Counted from the first letter of the stretch, positions 7,598-15,593 are shown. The stretch is DNA of 27,121 nucleotides from Dehalococcoidia bacterium (GCA_012271225.1 JAAXGS010000019.1:5777-32897), one strand, 5' to 3'. Translations and numbers: made by a program. The notes: generated by a model not told the origin, from the letters alone.

Positions 7598-10171
7598 GTG
7601 CTTCCACTCAAACTGACCCTGGAGAATTTCATGCCGTATCGGGGGAAACAGGAGCCCCTGATTCTGGACGGCCTCGGCATCGCCTGCCTCTCCGGCCCAA
7701 ACGGCGCGGGCAAGTCCGCTTTGCTGGACGCGATCACGTGGGCGCTGTGGGGCAGGTCTCGCGCCGGAACGGGCGCGGACCCGCTTGTTGCCGCGGGAAT
7801 GGCGGAGATGGGCGTTGAGCTGGAGTTCCGGGCGCAGGACATCGTCTACCGCGTGGAGCGGCGCTATCGCAGGGGGCGCGTGGGCCGGGGCCAGGCGACG
7901 TTCGATTTTCAGATCAGGGACGGGGACCGCTGGCGCTCCCTGAACGAGGCCAACTCCACGCAGACGGGTCGACAACTCGCCAGCGTCATCCGGTTGGACT
8001 ATGAGACGTTCATCAACACATCCTTCCTGCTTCAGGGCAGGGCGGATCTGTTCGTCTCGCAGCGCCCGGCGGAGCGCAAGCGCATTCTGGGCGAGATTCT
8101 CAGCCTCTCCCTGTATGACCGCCTCTCACGGAGGGCGCGCGACATGGCGCGGGAGGACAGAACCCGTCAGGAGGTCGCCCGGGGGCGCATTGCGGACATC
8201 GATACGGAACTTGCCGTGGAGGATGATCTGCGCGGGCAATCGGAGAGCGTCGAGGCCGGCCTTCGGGAATCCCGCGAGAAACTGGCGGCCGCTGTTATCG
8301 AGCGGGATCGACTGAGCGCCGTCCACGCGGAGATGCAGTCGCGCCAACGGGACGCGGAGGCCCTGCGGGAGCGCATCTCCGCCCTTGAGAATGAGGTGGC
8401 CGCGCTCACGTCCCGCAGGGATGAGCTGCAGCAGGCAGTGGGGGATGCGGAGGCGGTGCTGGCGAGGAGCGCGGAGATCGAGGCCGGATGGGAAGAGCTG
8501 CAGCGCGCGCGTTCCGAGGTGTCCGACTACGGAGTCCGCGCCCGCGTTCATGGCGAGTTGGTCGCGGAGCGGGGGCGGCTGGAGCGGCAGGACGCTGAAC
8601 GGCGCGCCCTGCTTGAGGGCGATGTCAAGCTGCGGGAGAGCAGCCACGCCGATATTGCCCGTGAGGCCGCCCAACTGACAGCGCTGCAGGACAAGCTGTC
8701 ACGCGCGGAGGCCGCGCGCGCCGGGCTGGCGACGCGTCAACAGGCGCTTGCCGCACGGCGGGAGGAGCGAGATCGACTGTTTGGCGAGATTGAGGGCCGC
8801 CGTGAACGCCACAGGGCGCTCACGACGGAGAACGCGGAGCTTACGCCGCGCATGGCCCTGGTCACGGACAACACACATGCGGAATGCCCCGTCTGCGGCA
8901 CGGAGCTTGGGCAACACGGCATGGCCCGCGTGCGTGAGCATTTTCAGCAGCGCAGAAATGAGATCAGCATTCTGTTGCGCCGAATCGCCGCGGAGAACAA
9001 GGATCTGCGCGGCCAACACGCGCAACTTGACGAGTCGATCATGCGGGATGAGGGCGCCCTGCGCGCCGAGCAGGACCGCGCCGCGTCAGAGGCCGGCGCG
9101 ATACGGGCGCAGGTGGAGCGGGCGGAGCGCGCCGGGCAGGAGCTGCCGGGCGCTGCCGCAAGGCTGGAGCAGACGCGCGCCAGGCTCGCCGCGCAGCCGC
9201 AGGAATCCGATGAGATGCGCGCCATCCGGGCGCGGCTGGCGGAACTCGACTACGACACGGACACGCATGAACGGGCGCAACTGAGAGAAGACGATCTGCG
9301 TCACTGGGATGAGGCGCGCCGGGAGTTGGAGACTGTCGCCGCGCGTGTCGATCGGGATAAGGCGTCGCTCACGGACACCTTGGAGCAGTGGACTGACAGA
9401 ACGGACACTTTGGAGAGGGAACGGGCGCGCCGAACAGAGCTTGAGGCCGGTCTGGCGGGCATGGCCGAAACAGCCGTCCGGGCCGAGGAGGCGCGGGCCG
9501 TCGTGGACGCTGTCGGCGCCGAGGTCCGGGACGCGGAGCAGGATCAGGTTCGCCTTGCGACGCTGCTGCAGCGGCTTGCGGAACGCCGCGCGGAGAGGGA
9601 GCGCCTTCTGCAGGAGGAACGGGAGGCGGACCAGCGCGGCTCCATCCACGATGAGTTGGGCAGGGCGTTCGGCCCGCAGGGCGTGCAGGCGCTTCTGATC
9701 GAGACGGCGCTGCCTGAACTGGAGGATGACGCCAATGAGCTGCTTGCCCGCATGACAAACGGCAGCATGACGCTGCGGCTGGAAACACAGCGAACCACGC
9801 AGGCGGGAACGCAGCAGGAGACCCTTGAGGTGATCATCGCGGACGGGTCCGCCACCCGCGCGTATGAGATGTACAGCGGGGGCGAGGCATTTCGCATTAA
9901 CTTCGCGCTCCGCATCGCGCTTTCAAAGTTGTTGGCGCGGCGCGCCGGCGCGGAGGTCCCCGTCCTCTTCATCGATGAGGGGTTCGGCAGCCAGGACGCG
10001 GAGGGGCGTGAGCGGCTCATTGAGGCCATCTCCACTCTGTGGGGCGATGCGGCCTTTCACAACGGGCTGATTCTGGTGATCACGCACATTGACGATGTTC
10101 GCAGCCGATTTGAGACGCGCGTTGACGTTGTCAAAACGGAGGACGGCTCCCGCTACAGCCTCGCGCCCTGA
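7598..10171 (+). CDS. sbcC: Rad50/SbcC-type SMC-family ATPase
   Basis: An 857-residue ABC-type DNA-repair ATPase. Walker A GPNGAGKS is at residues 33-40. A long coiled coil rich in Glu, Arg, Ala and Gln follows, with a zinc-hook CPVC at 430-433 at its apex and a second coiled arm. The C-terminal lobe has the ABC signature YSGGEAF (759-765) and Walker B VLFIDEGFGS with Asp793/Glu794. In the known Mre11-Rad50/SbcCD complex, this subunit clamps DNA ends and hairpins and drives the SbcD nuclease. Length is shorter than E. coli SbcC (just over 1000) but usual for Rad50-like forms. The start is GTG 7598, since the frame opens directly with the family's N-terminal strand (LKLTLENFMPYRG). No sbcD lies beside it; the upstream partner is the MBL gene instead. 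Confidence 0.92.
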   Translation: MLPLKLTLENFMPYRGKQEPLILDGLGIACLSGPNGAGKSALLDAITWALWGRSRAGTGADPLVAAGMAEMGVELEFRAQDIVYRVERRYRRGRVGRGQATFDFQIRDGDRWRSLNEANSTQTGRQLASVIRLDYETFINTSFLLQGRADLFVSQRPAERKRILGEILSLSLYDRLSRRARDMAREDRTRQEVARGRIADIDTELAVEDDLRGQSESVEAGLRESREKLAAAVIERDRLSAVHAEMQSRQRDAEALRERISALENEVAALTSRRDELQQAVGDAEAVLARSAEIEAGWEELQRARSEVSDYGVRARVHGELVAERGRLERQDAERRALLEGDVKLRESSHADIAREAAQLTALQDKLSRAEAARAGLATRQQALAARREERDRLFGEIEGRRERHRALTTENAELTPRMALVTDNTHAECPVCGTELGQHGMARVREHFQQRRNEISILLRRIAAENKDLRGQHAQLDESIMRDEGALRAEQDRAASEAGAIRAQVERAERAGQELPGAAARLEQTRARLAAQPQESDEMRAIRARLAELDYDTDTHERAQLREDDLRHWDEARRELETVAARVDRDKASLTDTLEQWTDRTDTLERERARRTELEAGLAGMAETAVRAEEARAVVDAVGAEVRDAEQDQVRLATLLQRLAERRAERERLLQEEREADQRGSIHDELGRAFGPQGVQALLIETALPELEDDANELLARMTNGSMTLRLETQRTTQAGTQQETLEVIIADGSATRAYEMYSGGEAFRINFALRIALSKLLARRAGAEVPVLFIDEGFGSQDAEGRERLIEAISTLWGDAAFHNGLILVITHIDDVRSRFETRVDVVKTEDGSRYSLAP

Positions 10172-10255
10172 CGCGCGTCCGGCTGTCCGGCCATGTGTTT
10201 GTCGCCGCGCAGTCACGGGAGTACAATCGTGGCCAGAGGGCGTGGAGGTGGCGTC

Positions 10256-10894
10256 ATGATTGAAATGGCAATCGACCGGATCGGCGTCAGTCTCAACAGC
10301 TATCAGCGTGTCGTGATCCTGCGTGAAAAGGAGGCGGAGCGGCGCCTGATCATCTGGATTGGGCCGGCGGAGGCTGAATCCATCGCGATCAAGATGCAGG
10401 ACATCCATGTGCCGCGTCCGCTGACGCATGACCTGCTGAACACGCTCATCGGTGAACTCGGCGGCGCAATCCGCCATATTCTCGTGTCCGCGCTCAAGGA
10501 GGACACCTACTTCGCGCAGATTGTCATTCGGCGCGGCGATGGCGAGACCGACATCGAAATCGACTGCAGGCCCAGTGACGCGGTGGCGCTCGCCGTCCGC
10601 GCGGACGTGCCCATCTACGCCGCGGATGAGGTGCTGGATGAGGCCGGCGTGCTGATCAATTCCGATACGGGCGATTACGTCTACGCCAAGGATGCCGACG
10701 GCGCGGAGGGGCGGGAGGTCACGGAGGAAGAGCTGCGCCGCCTGTCCGCGTTCAAGGACTTTGTTGAAGAGCTCAACATGGAGCGCGGGGACACATCCGG
10801 CATGTCCGATGCCGAACTCCGCCGCCTGTCCGCCTTTACCGACGCCGTCGAGGAGATCAACATGGACCTCGGCAACGAGCAGCGCAAGGACTGA
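10256..10894 (+). CDS. bifunctional nuclease family (DUF151/BFN) protein
   Basis: A 212-residue protein with the BFN domain at residues 1-140: MIEMAIDRIGVSLNSYQ, then LIIWIGPAEAESIAIKM, RPLTHDLL and the conserved IDCRPSDAVALAVRADVPIY. Family members have been described as nucleases in plants and appear widely in bacteria, often with a C-terminal UVR-like tail. Here the tail holds two copies of a segment about 30 residues apart (ELRRLSAFKDFVEELNME and ELRRLSAFTDAVEEINMD), an internal duplication. The ATG at 10256 is chosen because GGAGGTG stands 7 bases ahead of it, while the frame extends upstream only through non-conserved codons. It lies 84 bases after sbcC on the same strand, so it may belong to the same transcript, and 186 bases before the atp operon. 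Confidence 0.88.
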   Translation: MIEMAIDRIGVSLNSYQRVVILREKEAERRLIIWIGPAEAESIAIKMQDIHVPRPLTHDLLNTLIGELGGAIRHILVSALKEDTYFAQIVIRRGDGETDIEIDCRPSDAVALAVRADVPIYAADEVLDEAGVLINSDTGDYVYAKDADGAEGREVTEEELRRLSAFKDFVEELNMERGDTSGMSDAELRRLSAFTDAVEEINMDLGNEQRKD

Positions 10895-10994
10895 TCACAG
10901 CCTCACACGGCCTGACTCCAGAGGCGCGGGGCAGGCCACGGACAACGCGCCCGGCGTTCTGTGAGCGGCGGCGTGAGAGAACGGCTTTAGCGGG

Positions 10995-11033
10995 GCAGTG
11001 TACGTCTCCCGCGTGACTGAACGGATACACTGC
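10995..11033. promoter_or_regulatory. inverted repeat just upstream of the atp promoter (candidate operator)
   Basis: GCAGTGTA (10995-11002) and TACACTGC (11026-11033) are perfect 8-base inverted arms whose centres are 31 bp apart, about three helical turns. The right arm ends 4 bases before the -35 hexamer. That placement suits a dimeric activator or a looped regulator; no known family site is recognised. Confidence 0.45.
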
Positions 11034-11037
11034 AGTA

Positions 11038-11066
11038 TTGACGCGCCCGGCAGTTGGTGATAAATT
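11038..11066 (+). promoter_or_regulatory. sigma70-like promoter of the ATP synthase operon
   Basis: TTGACG (11038-11043), a 17-base spacer and TAAATT (11061-11066) give a near-consensus housekeeping promoter. Transcription would start near 11073, which excludes the TTG (11054) and GTG (11057) starts and points to ATG 11081 or 11108 for the first gene. Confidence 0.65.
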
Positions 11067-11080
11067 TCTCAAACGGTGTC

Positions 11081-11329
11081 ATGTCCCGGTTACCCGACAG
11101 CAGGGCCATGTACGTCGCGGTGCGGCTGCTCGGCCTCGGATGGTACGTGATTGTCTGTATCGTGGGGGGCGTCCTTGGCGGCGTCTGGGTTGACAACCGT
11201 CTGGGTGTGACGCCGTTGTTCACGCTAATGGGGGTGGGGTTGGGCTTGATTGTGGCGGCCTGGGGCGCGTATCGACTGGCTGCGCCGCTGCTGACCGCGC
11301 CGCCCACGCGAAAGGATAACGAGGAGTGA
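11081..11329 (+). CDS. atpI: AtpI/AtpZ-type ATP synthase assembly protein
   Basis: A small membrane protein of 82 residues at the head of the atp operon. It has two hydrophobic helices (LLGLGWYVIVCIVGGVLGGV and FTLMGVGLGLIVAAWGAY) joined by the VDNRLGVTPLF turn, the pattern of AtpZ/AtpI family proteins. These help assemble the c ring or transport divalent cations in known cases. ATG 11081 has no ribosome site and would leave only a short leader from the predicted promoter; ATG 11108, with a GCAGGG upstream, is a real alternative and would still include both helices. The stop overlaps the GTG of the next gene by 4 bases. Confidence 0.75.
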   Translation: MSRLPDSRAMYVAVRLLGLGWYVIVCIVGGVLGGVWVDNRLGVTPLFTLMGVGLGLIVAAWGAYRLAAPLLTAPPTRKDNEE

Positions 11330-12408
11330 GTCTGCTCGCGCGGCCCAGAGTCGCTTTTGGCATCGCCGCCGCGCTCCTTTTGACGGTTCTGGGCATCCTG
11401 TTCCTGAAGGGCCCGCTGGAGATTCCGCCCCTTCAGGTCGATCCGTTTGCAACCGTCTTCGGCTACGGCCTGCGCGCCACCGTGGTACAGCAGTGGCTGG
11501 CCATGGCCGTGATCCTTGCGCTTGCCTACATCGCCACCCGGCGGATGGAGGTGATTCCGGGCCGGATGCAGGCCCTCGCGGAGAGCCTGGTGGAGGGCCT
11601 GCTGAACCTCTGTCAGACCGCGGCCGGCGCGGTGAACGGACGCCGTTTCTTCCCCGTCGTCGCCACCATCTTCCTCTTCGTCGCGGGCGCGAACCTTCTG
11701 GGATTCATCCCCGGCACCGGCACCATCTTCACCGTCGTTTCGGCGGAGGAAGAGATCCACCACGCGGAGGATGAGCATCTGCCCCTGTCTGACATCAAGC
11801 TCTATGTGCTGGATTCCGGCAACAACGTGCCCATCGGCGGCTTTGAGTATGAGCTGCACGGGGAAACGCAGACCGCGTTTGAGATTCACGGCGATGAGTG
11901 GGAGGAGTTCCACGCGAACAACCCGGACCTGAACGCCGGTCACCTGGTGCCGTTCCTGCGTCCCGCCAACACGGACGTGAACACGCCGTTCGCCATCGCC
12001 GTGTGGAGCGCGATCTTCGTCGAGTTCTGGGGCATCACAAGCCTGGGGCTCTTCCCCTATCTGGGCAAATTCTTCAACTTTGGCCGCCTGCTGCGGGGGA
12101 ACATCGCGTTTGGACTCATCGACGTCTTCGTGGGCTTTGTGGACCTGATCTCTGAACTGGTGCGGCTGCTCAGCTTCACGTTCCGCCTCTTCGGCAACGT
12201 CTTCGCGGGTGAGATTCTCATCCTGATGATGTCATTCTTTGTGCCGTTGACCTTTGTCATCGGCGTGTTCTTCATGGAGGTCTTCTTCGGTATCATTCAG
12301 GCGTTCATCTTCGCCATCCTGACGCTGATCTTCGCCGTCCTGGCGGTGAGCCACCACGGCGGAGAGGAGCACGGGAGCGGCGAGGGCGAACAGGCGGCCG
12401 CGCACTGA
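11326..12408 (+). CDS. atpB: ATP synthase F0 subunit a, with an inserted hydrophilic loop
   Basis: The proton-channel stator subunit, 360 residues against about 240-290 in most bacteria. The C-terminal half has the family signature SFTFRLFGNVFAGE with the essential Arg287 facing the c ring, then two more membrane helices and a His/Glu-rich tail. The N-terminal half has two or three helices and FIPGTGTIFTV at about 127-137. Between that point and the conserved TDVNTPFAIA (216-225) is an insert of about 70 residues, acidic and hydrophilic (EEEIHHAEDEHLPL onward), where most homologues have only a short link. Start is a GTG overlapping the atpI stop (GTGA), so translation is likely coupled. Identity is certain; the insert is the unusual part. 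Confidence 0.95.
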   Translation: MSLLARPRVAFGIAAALLLTVLGILFLKGPLEIPPLQVDPFATVFGYGLRATVVQQWLAMAVILALAYIATRRMEVIPGRMQALAESLVEGLLNLCQTAAGAVNGRRFFPVVATIFLFVAGANLLGFIPGTGTIFTVVSAEEEIHHAEDEHLPLSDIKLYVLDSGNNVPIGGFEYELHGETQTAFEIHGDEWEEFHANNPDLNAGHLVPFLRPANTDVNTPFAIAVWSAIFVEFWGITSLGLFPYLGKFFNFGRLLRGNIAFGLIDVFVGFVDLISELVRLLSFTFRLFGNVFAGEILILMMSFFVPLTFVIGVFFMEVFFGIIQAFIFAILTLIFAVLAVSHHGGEEHGSGEGEQAAAH

Positions 12409-12475
12409 GTGACGCGGGGCGGCGCAACGTGTCAAGATCGATGAGGCGGACACCGGGCATGAATCCGCCGCATGA

Positions 12476-12512
12476 ACAAACAGGGCAGGCAAACGGACAA
12501 ACGGGAGGTAGC
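12476..12512 (+). promoter_or_regulatory. C/A-rich unstructured leader and strong ribosome site of atpE
   Basis: The last 37 bases before atpE are mostly A, C and G with almost no T and carry repeated ACAAAC/AAACGG words, ending in GGGAGGT 4-5 bases before ATG 12513. This contrasts with the GC-rich spacers elsewhere in the operon. E. coli atpE also has a translational enhancer upstream, which supplies the many c subunits needed per complex. Confidence 0.5.
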
Positions 12513-12866
12513 ATGATCGGCAGGCACAGCGGATGGAGCCGGGTTCTTCTGGTTCTGATGATTGTCGGCTCTCTGATGATGATGGCGTCCGGCACGGCGT
12601 TCGCGCAGGCGGCGCTGACGGCCGAGGCGGCGGAGAAGTTGTCATCGGAGGCATGGACGCAGGTTGGAGCCGGACTGGCCATCGGTCTGGGCGGCATCGG
12701 CCCCGGCATCGGCATCGGCATCGCCGTCTCAAAGGCGATGGAGGCCATCGGGCGCAACCCGGACGCCACGGGGCAGATTCAGACCAACATGATCGTTGGC
12801 GTCGCCTTTGCTGAGGCCATCGCCATCTACGCGCTCGTCGTCGCCATCCTGATCAAGTTCGTCTAG
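12513..12866 (+). CDS. atpE: ATP synthase F0 subunit c with N-terminal signal peptide
   Basis: The ring-forming proteolipid, 117 residues. Residues 1-31 look like a cleavable signal peptide: basic start, hydrophobic core (VLLVLMIVGSLMMMASG) and an AFA/QA cleavage site. The mature part is a normal two-helix hairpin: a glycine-rich first helix (GLGGIGPGIGIGIAV), the RNP loop (AIGRNPDA) and the second helix with the ion-carrying Glu101 in GVAFAEAIAIYALV. The residue after the Glu is Ala rather than Ser/Thr, and Ile replaces the Gln of the sodium motif in helix 1, so proton coupling is expected. ATG 12513 is chosen for its strong ribosome site; the frame opens 84 bases further upstream without family similarity. 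Confidence 0.93.
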   Translation: MIGRHSGWSRVLLVLMIVGSLMMMASGTAFAQAALTAEAAEKLSSEAWTQVGAGLAIGLGGIGPGIGIGIAVSKAMEAIGRNPDATGQIQTNMIVGVAFAEAIAIYALVVAILIKFV

Positions 12867-12941
12867 GCAACGGAAGCTACGGACAGGACAGCGTGATGAC
12901 GATACGGACGATTGCGGCCATGAGAAAGGGGGCATGAATCC

Positions 12942-13451
12942 ATGGAGGCCATCGGATTCAACATCCCCGGACTGATCAGCCAGTTCATCAACTTTGGACT
13001 GTTCCTTGTCCTGCTCTCGGCCATCCTCTACAAGCCGGTGACGCGCATGCTGGACCAGCGCGCGGAGCGGATACGGGACGCGCTCTCAGAGGCGGAGCGC
13101 GCCCGGGAGGAATCGGCCCGGAGCGGGGAGGAGGTTCAGCAGGCTCTCGCGGAGGCGCGGGAACGCGCGCAGCAGATCATTCAGCAGGCGCAGGAGGTGG
13201 GGCAGCGCATGGAGAGCGACGCGCGCGATCAGGCGCGCCGCGATTCTGAGGCGATGACGGAGCGCGCCCGGCAGGATATTCAGCGCGCGCGGGATGACGC
13301 CATCGAAGAGGTGCGGCGTGAATTCGCCGGCCTCGCCATCGTGGCCGCGGAGCGCGTCATCAACCGCTCACTGGATCACGATACGCACCGCAGCCTTGTC
13401 GAAGAGGTGCTGCGGGAGGCGGAGTCCACGCCCGCCGGTGGAGGCGCATAG
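12942..13451 (+). CDS. atpF: ATP synthase F0 subunit b
   Basis: The peripheral-stalk subunit, 169 residues. An N-terminal membrane helix (LISQFINFGLFLVLLSAIL) is followed by the conserved YKPVTRMLDQRAERIRDAL and a long charged amphipathic helix rich in Ala, Glu, Arg and Gln, which dimerises in the known enzyme and reaches F1 to bind delta. The C-terminus (IVAAERVINRSLD) matches the delta-contact part. The ATG at 12942 has a GGGGG ribosome site 9 bases before it. There is no second b or b' gene, so the stalk should be a homodimer. It ends 3 bases before atpH. Confidence 0.94.
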   Translation: MEAIGFNIPGLISQFINFGLFLVLLSAILYKPVTRMLDQRAERIRDALSEAERAREESARSGEEVQQALAEARERAQQIIQQAQEVGQRMESDARDQARRDSEAMTERARQDIQRARDDAIEEVRREFAGLAIVAAERVINRSLDHDTHRSLVEEVLREAESTPAGGGA

Positions 13452-13454
13452 CCC

Positions 13455-13997
13455 ATGCCCTCCGGCGGATCGGCGCGCAGATACGCCCAGGCGGTTTTTG
13501 ACATCGCCCGAGAGCAGGACACGCTCGATCAATGGCGGGACGACCTGCAGACCGTTGCGGACGTTCTGGGCGTCCCGGACGTGCAGGCGTTTGTGGAATC
13601 GCCCCGCGTCACGCAGGCAAACAAGCAGGAGTTGCTTGATCAGCATCTTGGTGAGGTCGCCCCGATGGCGCGCAACCTCGCGATGATCCTGATTCGACGC
13701 GGGCGCGCTCATCTGGCGCAGGGCATTCTTGACGAGTATCTGCAGATGCTGGATGGGGAACGAGGCATCGTCGCCGCCACCGTCACGTCCGCGGAGCCCA
13801 TGGACGATGACCTGCAGGATCAGGTGCAGCAACTCCTGCATCGGCAGGTGGGGCGTGACTTGCGGCTGTCCACGGACGTTGACCCGGAGATCCTGGGCGG
13901 GTTCATCGCCCGCGTGGGAGACCGCGTTCTTGACGGCAGCACGCGCTCACGCCTGCGCGCCATGCGAGACTGGCTGCGGGAGGGAGCGCCCGGCTAA
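13455..13997 (+). CDS. atpH: ATP synthase F1 subunit delta
   Basis: The subunit that joins the b stalk to the top of F1, 180 residues, the usual length. Family features: SARRYAQAVFDIAREQ at the start (helical N-terminal domain that binds alpha), NLAMILIRRGRAHLAQGILDEY in the middle and the C-terminal DVDPEILGGFIARVGDRVLDGS motif. It starts 3 bases after the atpF stop, indicating coupled translation. Downstream, an 84-base gap with a GC hairpin separates it from atpA. Confidence 0.93.
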   Translation: MPSGGSARRYAQAVFDIAREQDTLDQWRDDLQTVADVLGVPDVQAFVESPRVTQANKQELLDQHLGEVAPMARNLAMILIRRGRAHLAQGILDEYLQMLDGERGIVAATVTSAEPMDDDLQDQVQQLLHRQVGRDLRLSTDVDPEILGGFIARVGDRVLDGSTRSRLRAMRDWLREGAPG

Positions 13998-14004
13998 CGG
14001 CCAC

Positions 14005-14026
14005 GCCGCGCGCATCACCGCGCGGC
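14005..14026 (+). other. GC hairpin between atpH and atpA
   Basis: GCCGCGCG (14005-14012) and CGCGCGGC (14019-14026) are perfect 8-bp arms around a 6-base CATCAC loop, about 55 bases before atpA and clear of its ribosome site. There is no U-run, so it is not a standard terminator; it could protect or define the 5' end of a processed atpA transcript. Confidence 0.5.
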
Positions 14027-14081
14027 ATGACGGCAGAATCACCACCACGCACGGAACAAGCAGACTGAGAAAGGGAGAGAG

Positions 14082-15593
14082 ATGGCTGTTCGCGGCCAGG
14101 ACATTGCGTCAATCATTCGGCGGCAAATTGAGCAGTTTGGGGTCTCGATTGAGACCGTGGACGTGGGCTCCGTCATTCAGGTGGGTGACGGCATCGCCAC
14201 CATTCACGGCCTGACCGGCGTCCGCTACGGCGAGCTGATTGAGTTCGCCACCGGCGCGATCGGCATCGCGCTGAACCTGGAAGAGGAGATCGTGGGAACG
14301 GTGATCCTCGGCTCTGACGCCGGCATTCAGGAGGGCTCGGAAGTCCGGACGACGGGCCGCATCGCGGAGGTGCCCGTTGGTGACGGCATGCTGGGCCGCG
14401 TGGTGGACGCCCTCGGCGTGCCGGTGGACGGCAAGGGCCCCATCCAGACCACCCAATCGCGCTCACTGGAGAGAGTCGCGCCCAATGTTGTGGCCCGGCA
14501 GGCCGTCAACAGGCCGGTGCAGACCGGCATCAAGGCCGTGGACTCCATGATCCCCGTGGGGCGCGGACAGCGTGAGCTCATCATTGGCGACCGCTCAACC
14601 GGCAAGACTGCCATCGCCATCGATACGATCATCAACCAGCGCGGCGGTGATCTCATCTGCATCTACGTGGCCATCGGCCAGAAGGCGTCAAAGGTCGCGC
14701 AGCTTGTCGCCACGCTGGAGCAGCACGGGGCGATGGAGCATTCGGTGGTCGTGACGGCCAACGCATCGGACTCCGCGGCCATGCAGTATCTTGCGCCCTA
14801 TGCGGGATGCGCCATTGGCGAGGAGTTCATGGAGGAGGGCAAGGACGCCCTGATCGTGTATGACGATCTCTCCAAGCACGCCTGGGCGTACCGTGAAGTC
14901 TCACTGCTGCTGCGCCGCCCGCCGGGGCGTGAGGCGTATCCGGGCGACGTGTTCTACCTGCACAGCCGCCTGCTTGAGCGCGCGGCGCGGCTGAACGATG
15001 AGAACGGCGGCGGCTCCCTGACCGCTCTGCCCATCATTGAGACCCAGGCCGGAGACGTCTCCGCCTACATCCCGACAAACGTCATCTCCATCACGGACGG
15101 GCAGATTTATCTGGAGACGGACCTGTTCAATTCCGGCATCCGCCCGGCGGTCAACGCGGGGCTTTCCGTGTCCCGCGTGGGCGGCGCGGCGCAGACGCGG
15201 GCCATTCGGCGCGTGGCCGGCCGCCTGCGGCTTGACCTTGCGCAGTTCCGCAACCTGCAGGCGTTCGCGCAGTTTGGCAGCGGCGATCTCGATCCCGCCA
15301 CACGCCGCCAGTTGGAGCGCGGCCAAATCCTCACGGAACTCCTCAAACAGGGCCAATATGAGCCCCTGCCGGTGGAGAAGGAGGTGGCCGTCCTGTTCGC
15401 TGCCACGCAGGGACTGATGGACGATGTGGCCGTGGAGCGCGTGGGCGCGTTTGAGCGGGCCCTGCTCGCGTACCTTGACGCATCACACGCGGACACGCTG
15501 ATGGCCATCCGTGAGTCCGGGGACCTGAGCGGGGAGAATGAGGAGGCGCTCCGCGGGGCGGTGCAGGAGTTCAAGGACACGGGGACCTACTAG
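14082..15593 (+). CDS. atpA: ATP synthase F1 subunit alpha
   Basis: The non-catalytic nucleotide-binding subunit of F1, 503 residues, normal length. The N-terminal beta-barrel (VGDGIATIHGL) is followed by the nucleotide-binding core with P-loop GDRSTGKT (169-176), VDSMIPVGRGQRELIIGDR, the Walker B region DALIVYDDLSKHAWAYR and the signature SVSRVGGAAQTRAIRRVAG that includes the alpha arginine-finger segment. The C-terminal helical domain ends normally. A ribosome site (AAAGGGAGAG) precedes the ATG. Sequence is typical throughout with no missing catalytic-interface residue that I can see. Confidence 0.97.
   Translation: MAVRGQDIASIIRRQIEQFGVSIETVDVGSVIQVGDGIATIHGLTGVRYGELIEFATGAIGIALNLEEEIVGTVILGSDAGIQEGSEVRTTGRIAEVPVGDGMLGRVVDALGVPVDGKGPIQTTQSRSLERVAPNVVARQAVNRPVQTGIKAVDSMIPVGRGQRELIIGDRSTGKTAIAIDTIINQRGGDLICIYVAIGQKASKVAQLVATLEQHGAMEHSVVVTANASDSAAMQYLAPYAGCAIGEEFMEEGKDALIVYDDLSKHAWAYREVSLLLRRPPGREAYPGDVFYLHSRLLERAARLNDENGGGSLTALPIIETQAGDVSAYIPTNVISITDGQIYLETDLFNSGIRPAVNAGLSVSRVGGAAQTRAIRRVAGRLRLDLAQFRNLQAFAQFGSGDLDPATRRQLERGQILTELLKQGQYEPLPVEKEVAVLFAATQGLMDDVAVERVGAFERALLAYLDASHADTLMAIRESGDLSGENEEALRGAVQEFKDTGTY

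Noticed and set aside
10909..10937. GGCCTG/CAGGCC inverted repeat after the bifunctional-nuclease gene as a terminator
   Set aside because: Six-base arms with a 17-base loop and no T-run; too weak to call.
12660..12735. Tandem GGCATC-like repeats
   Set aside because: They encode the normal glycine-rich first helix of the c subunit.
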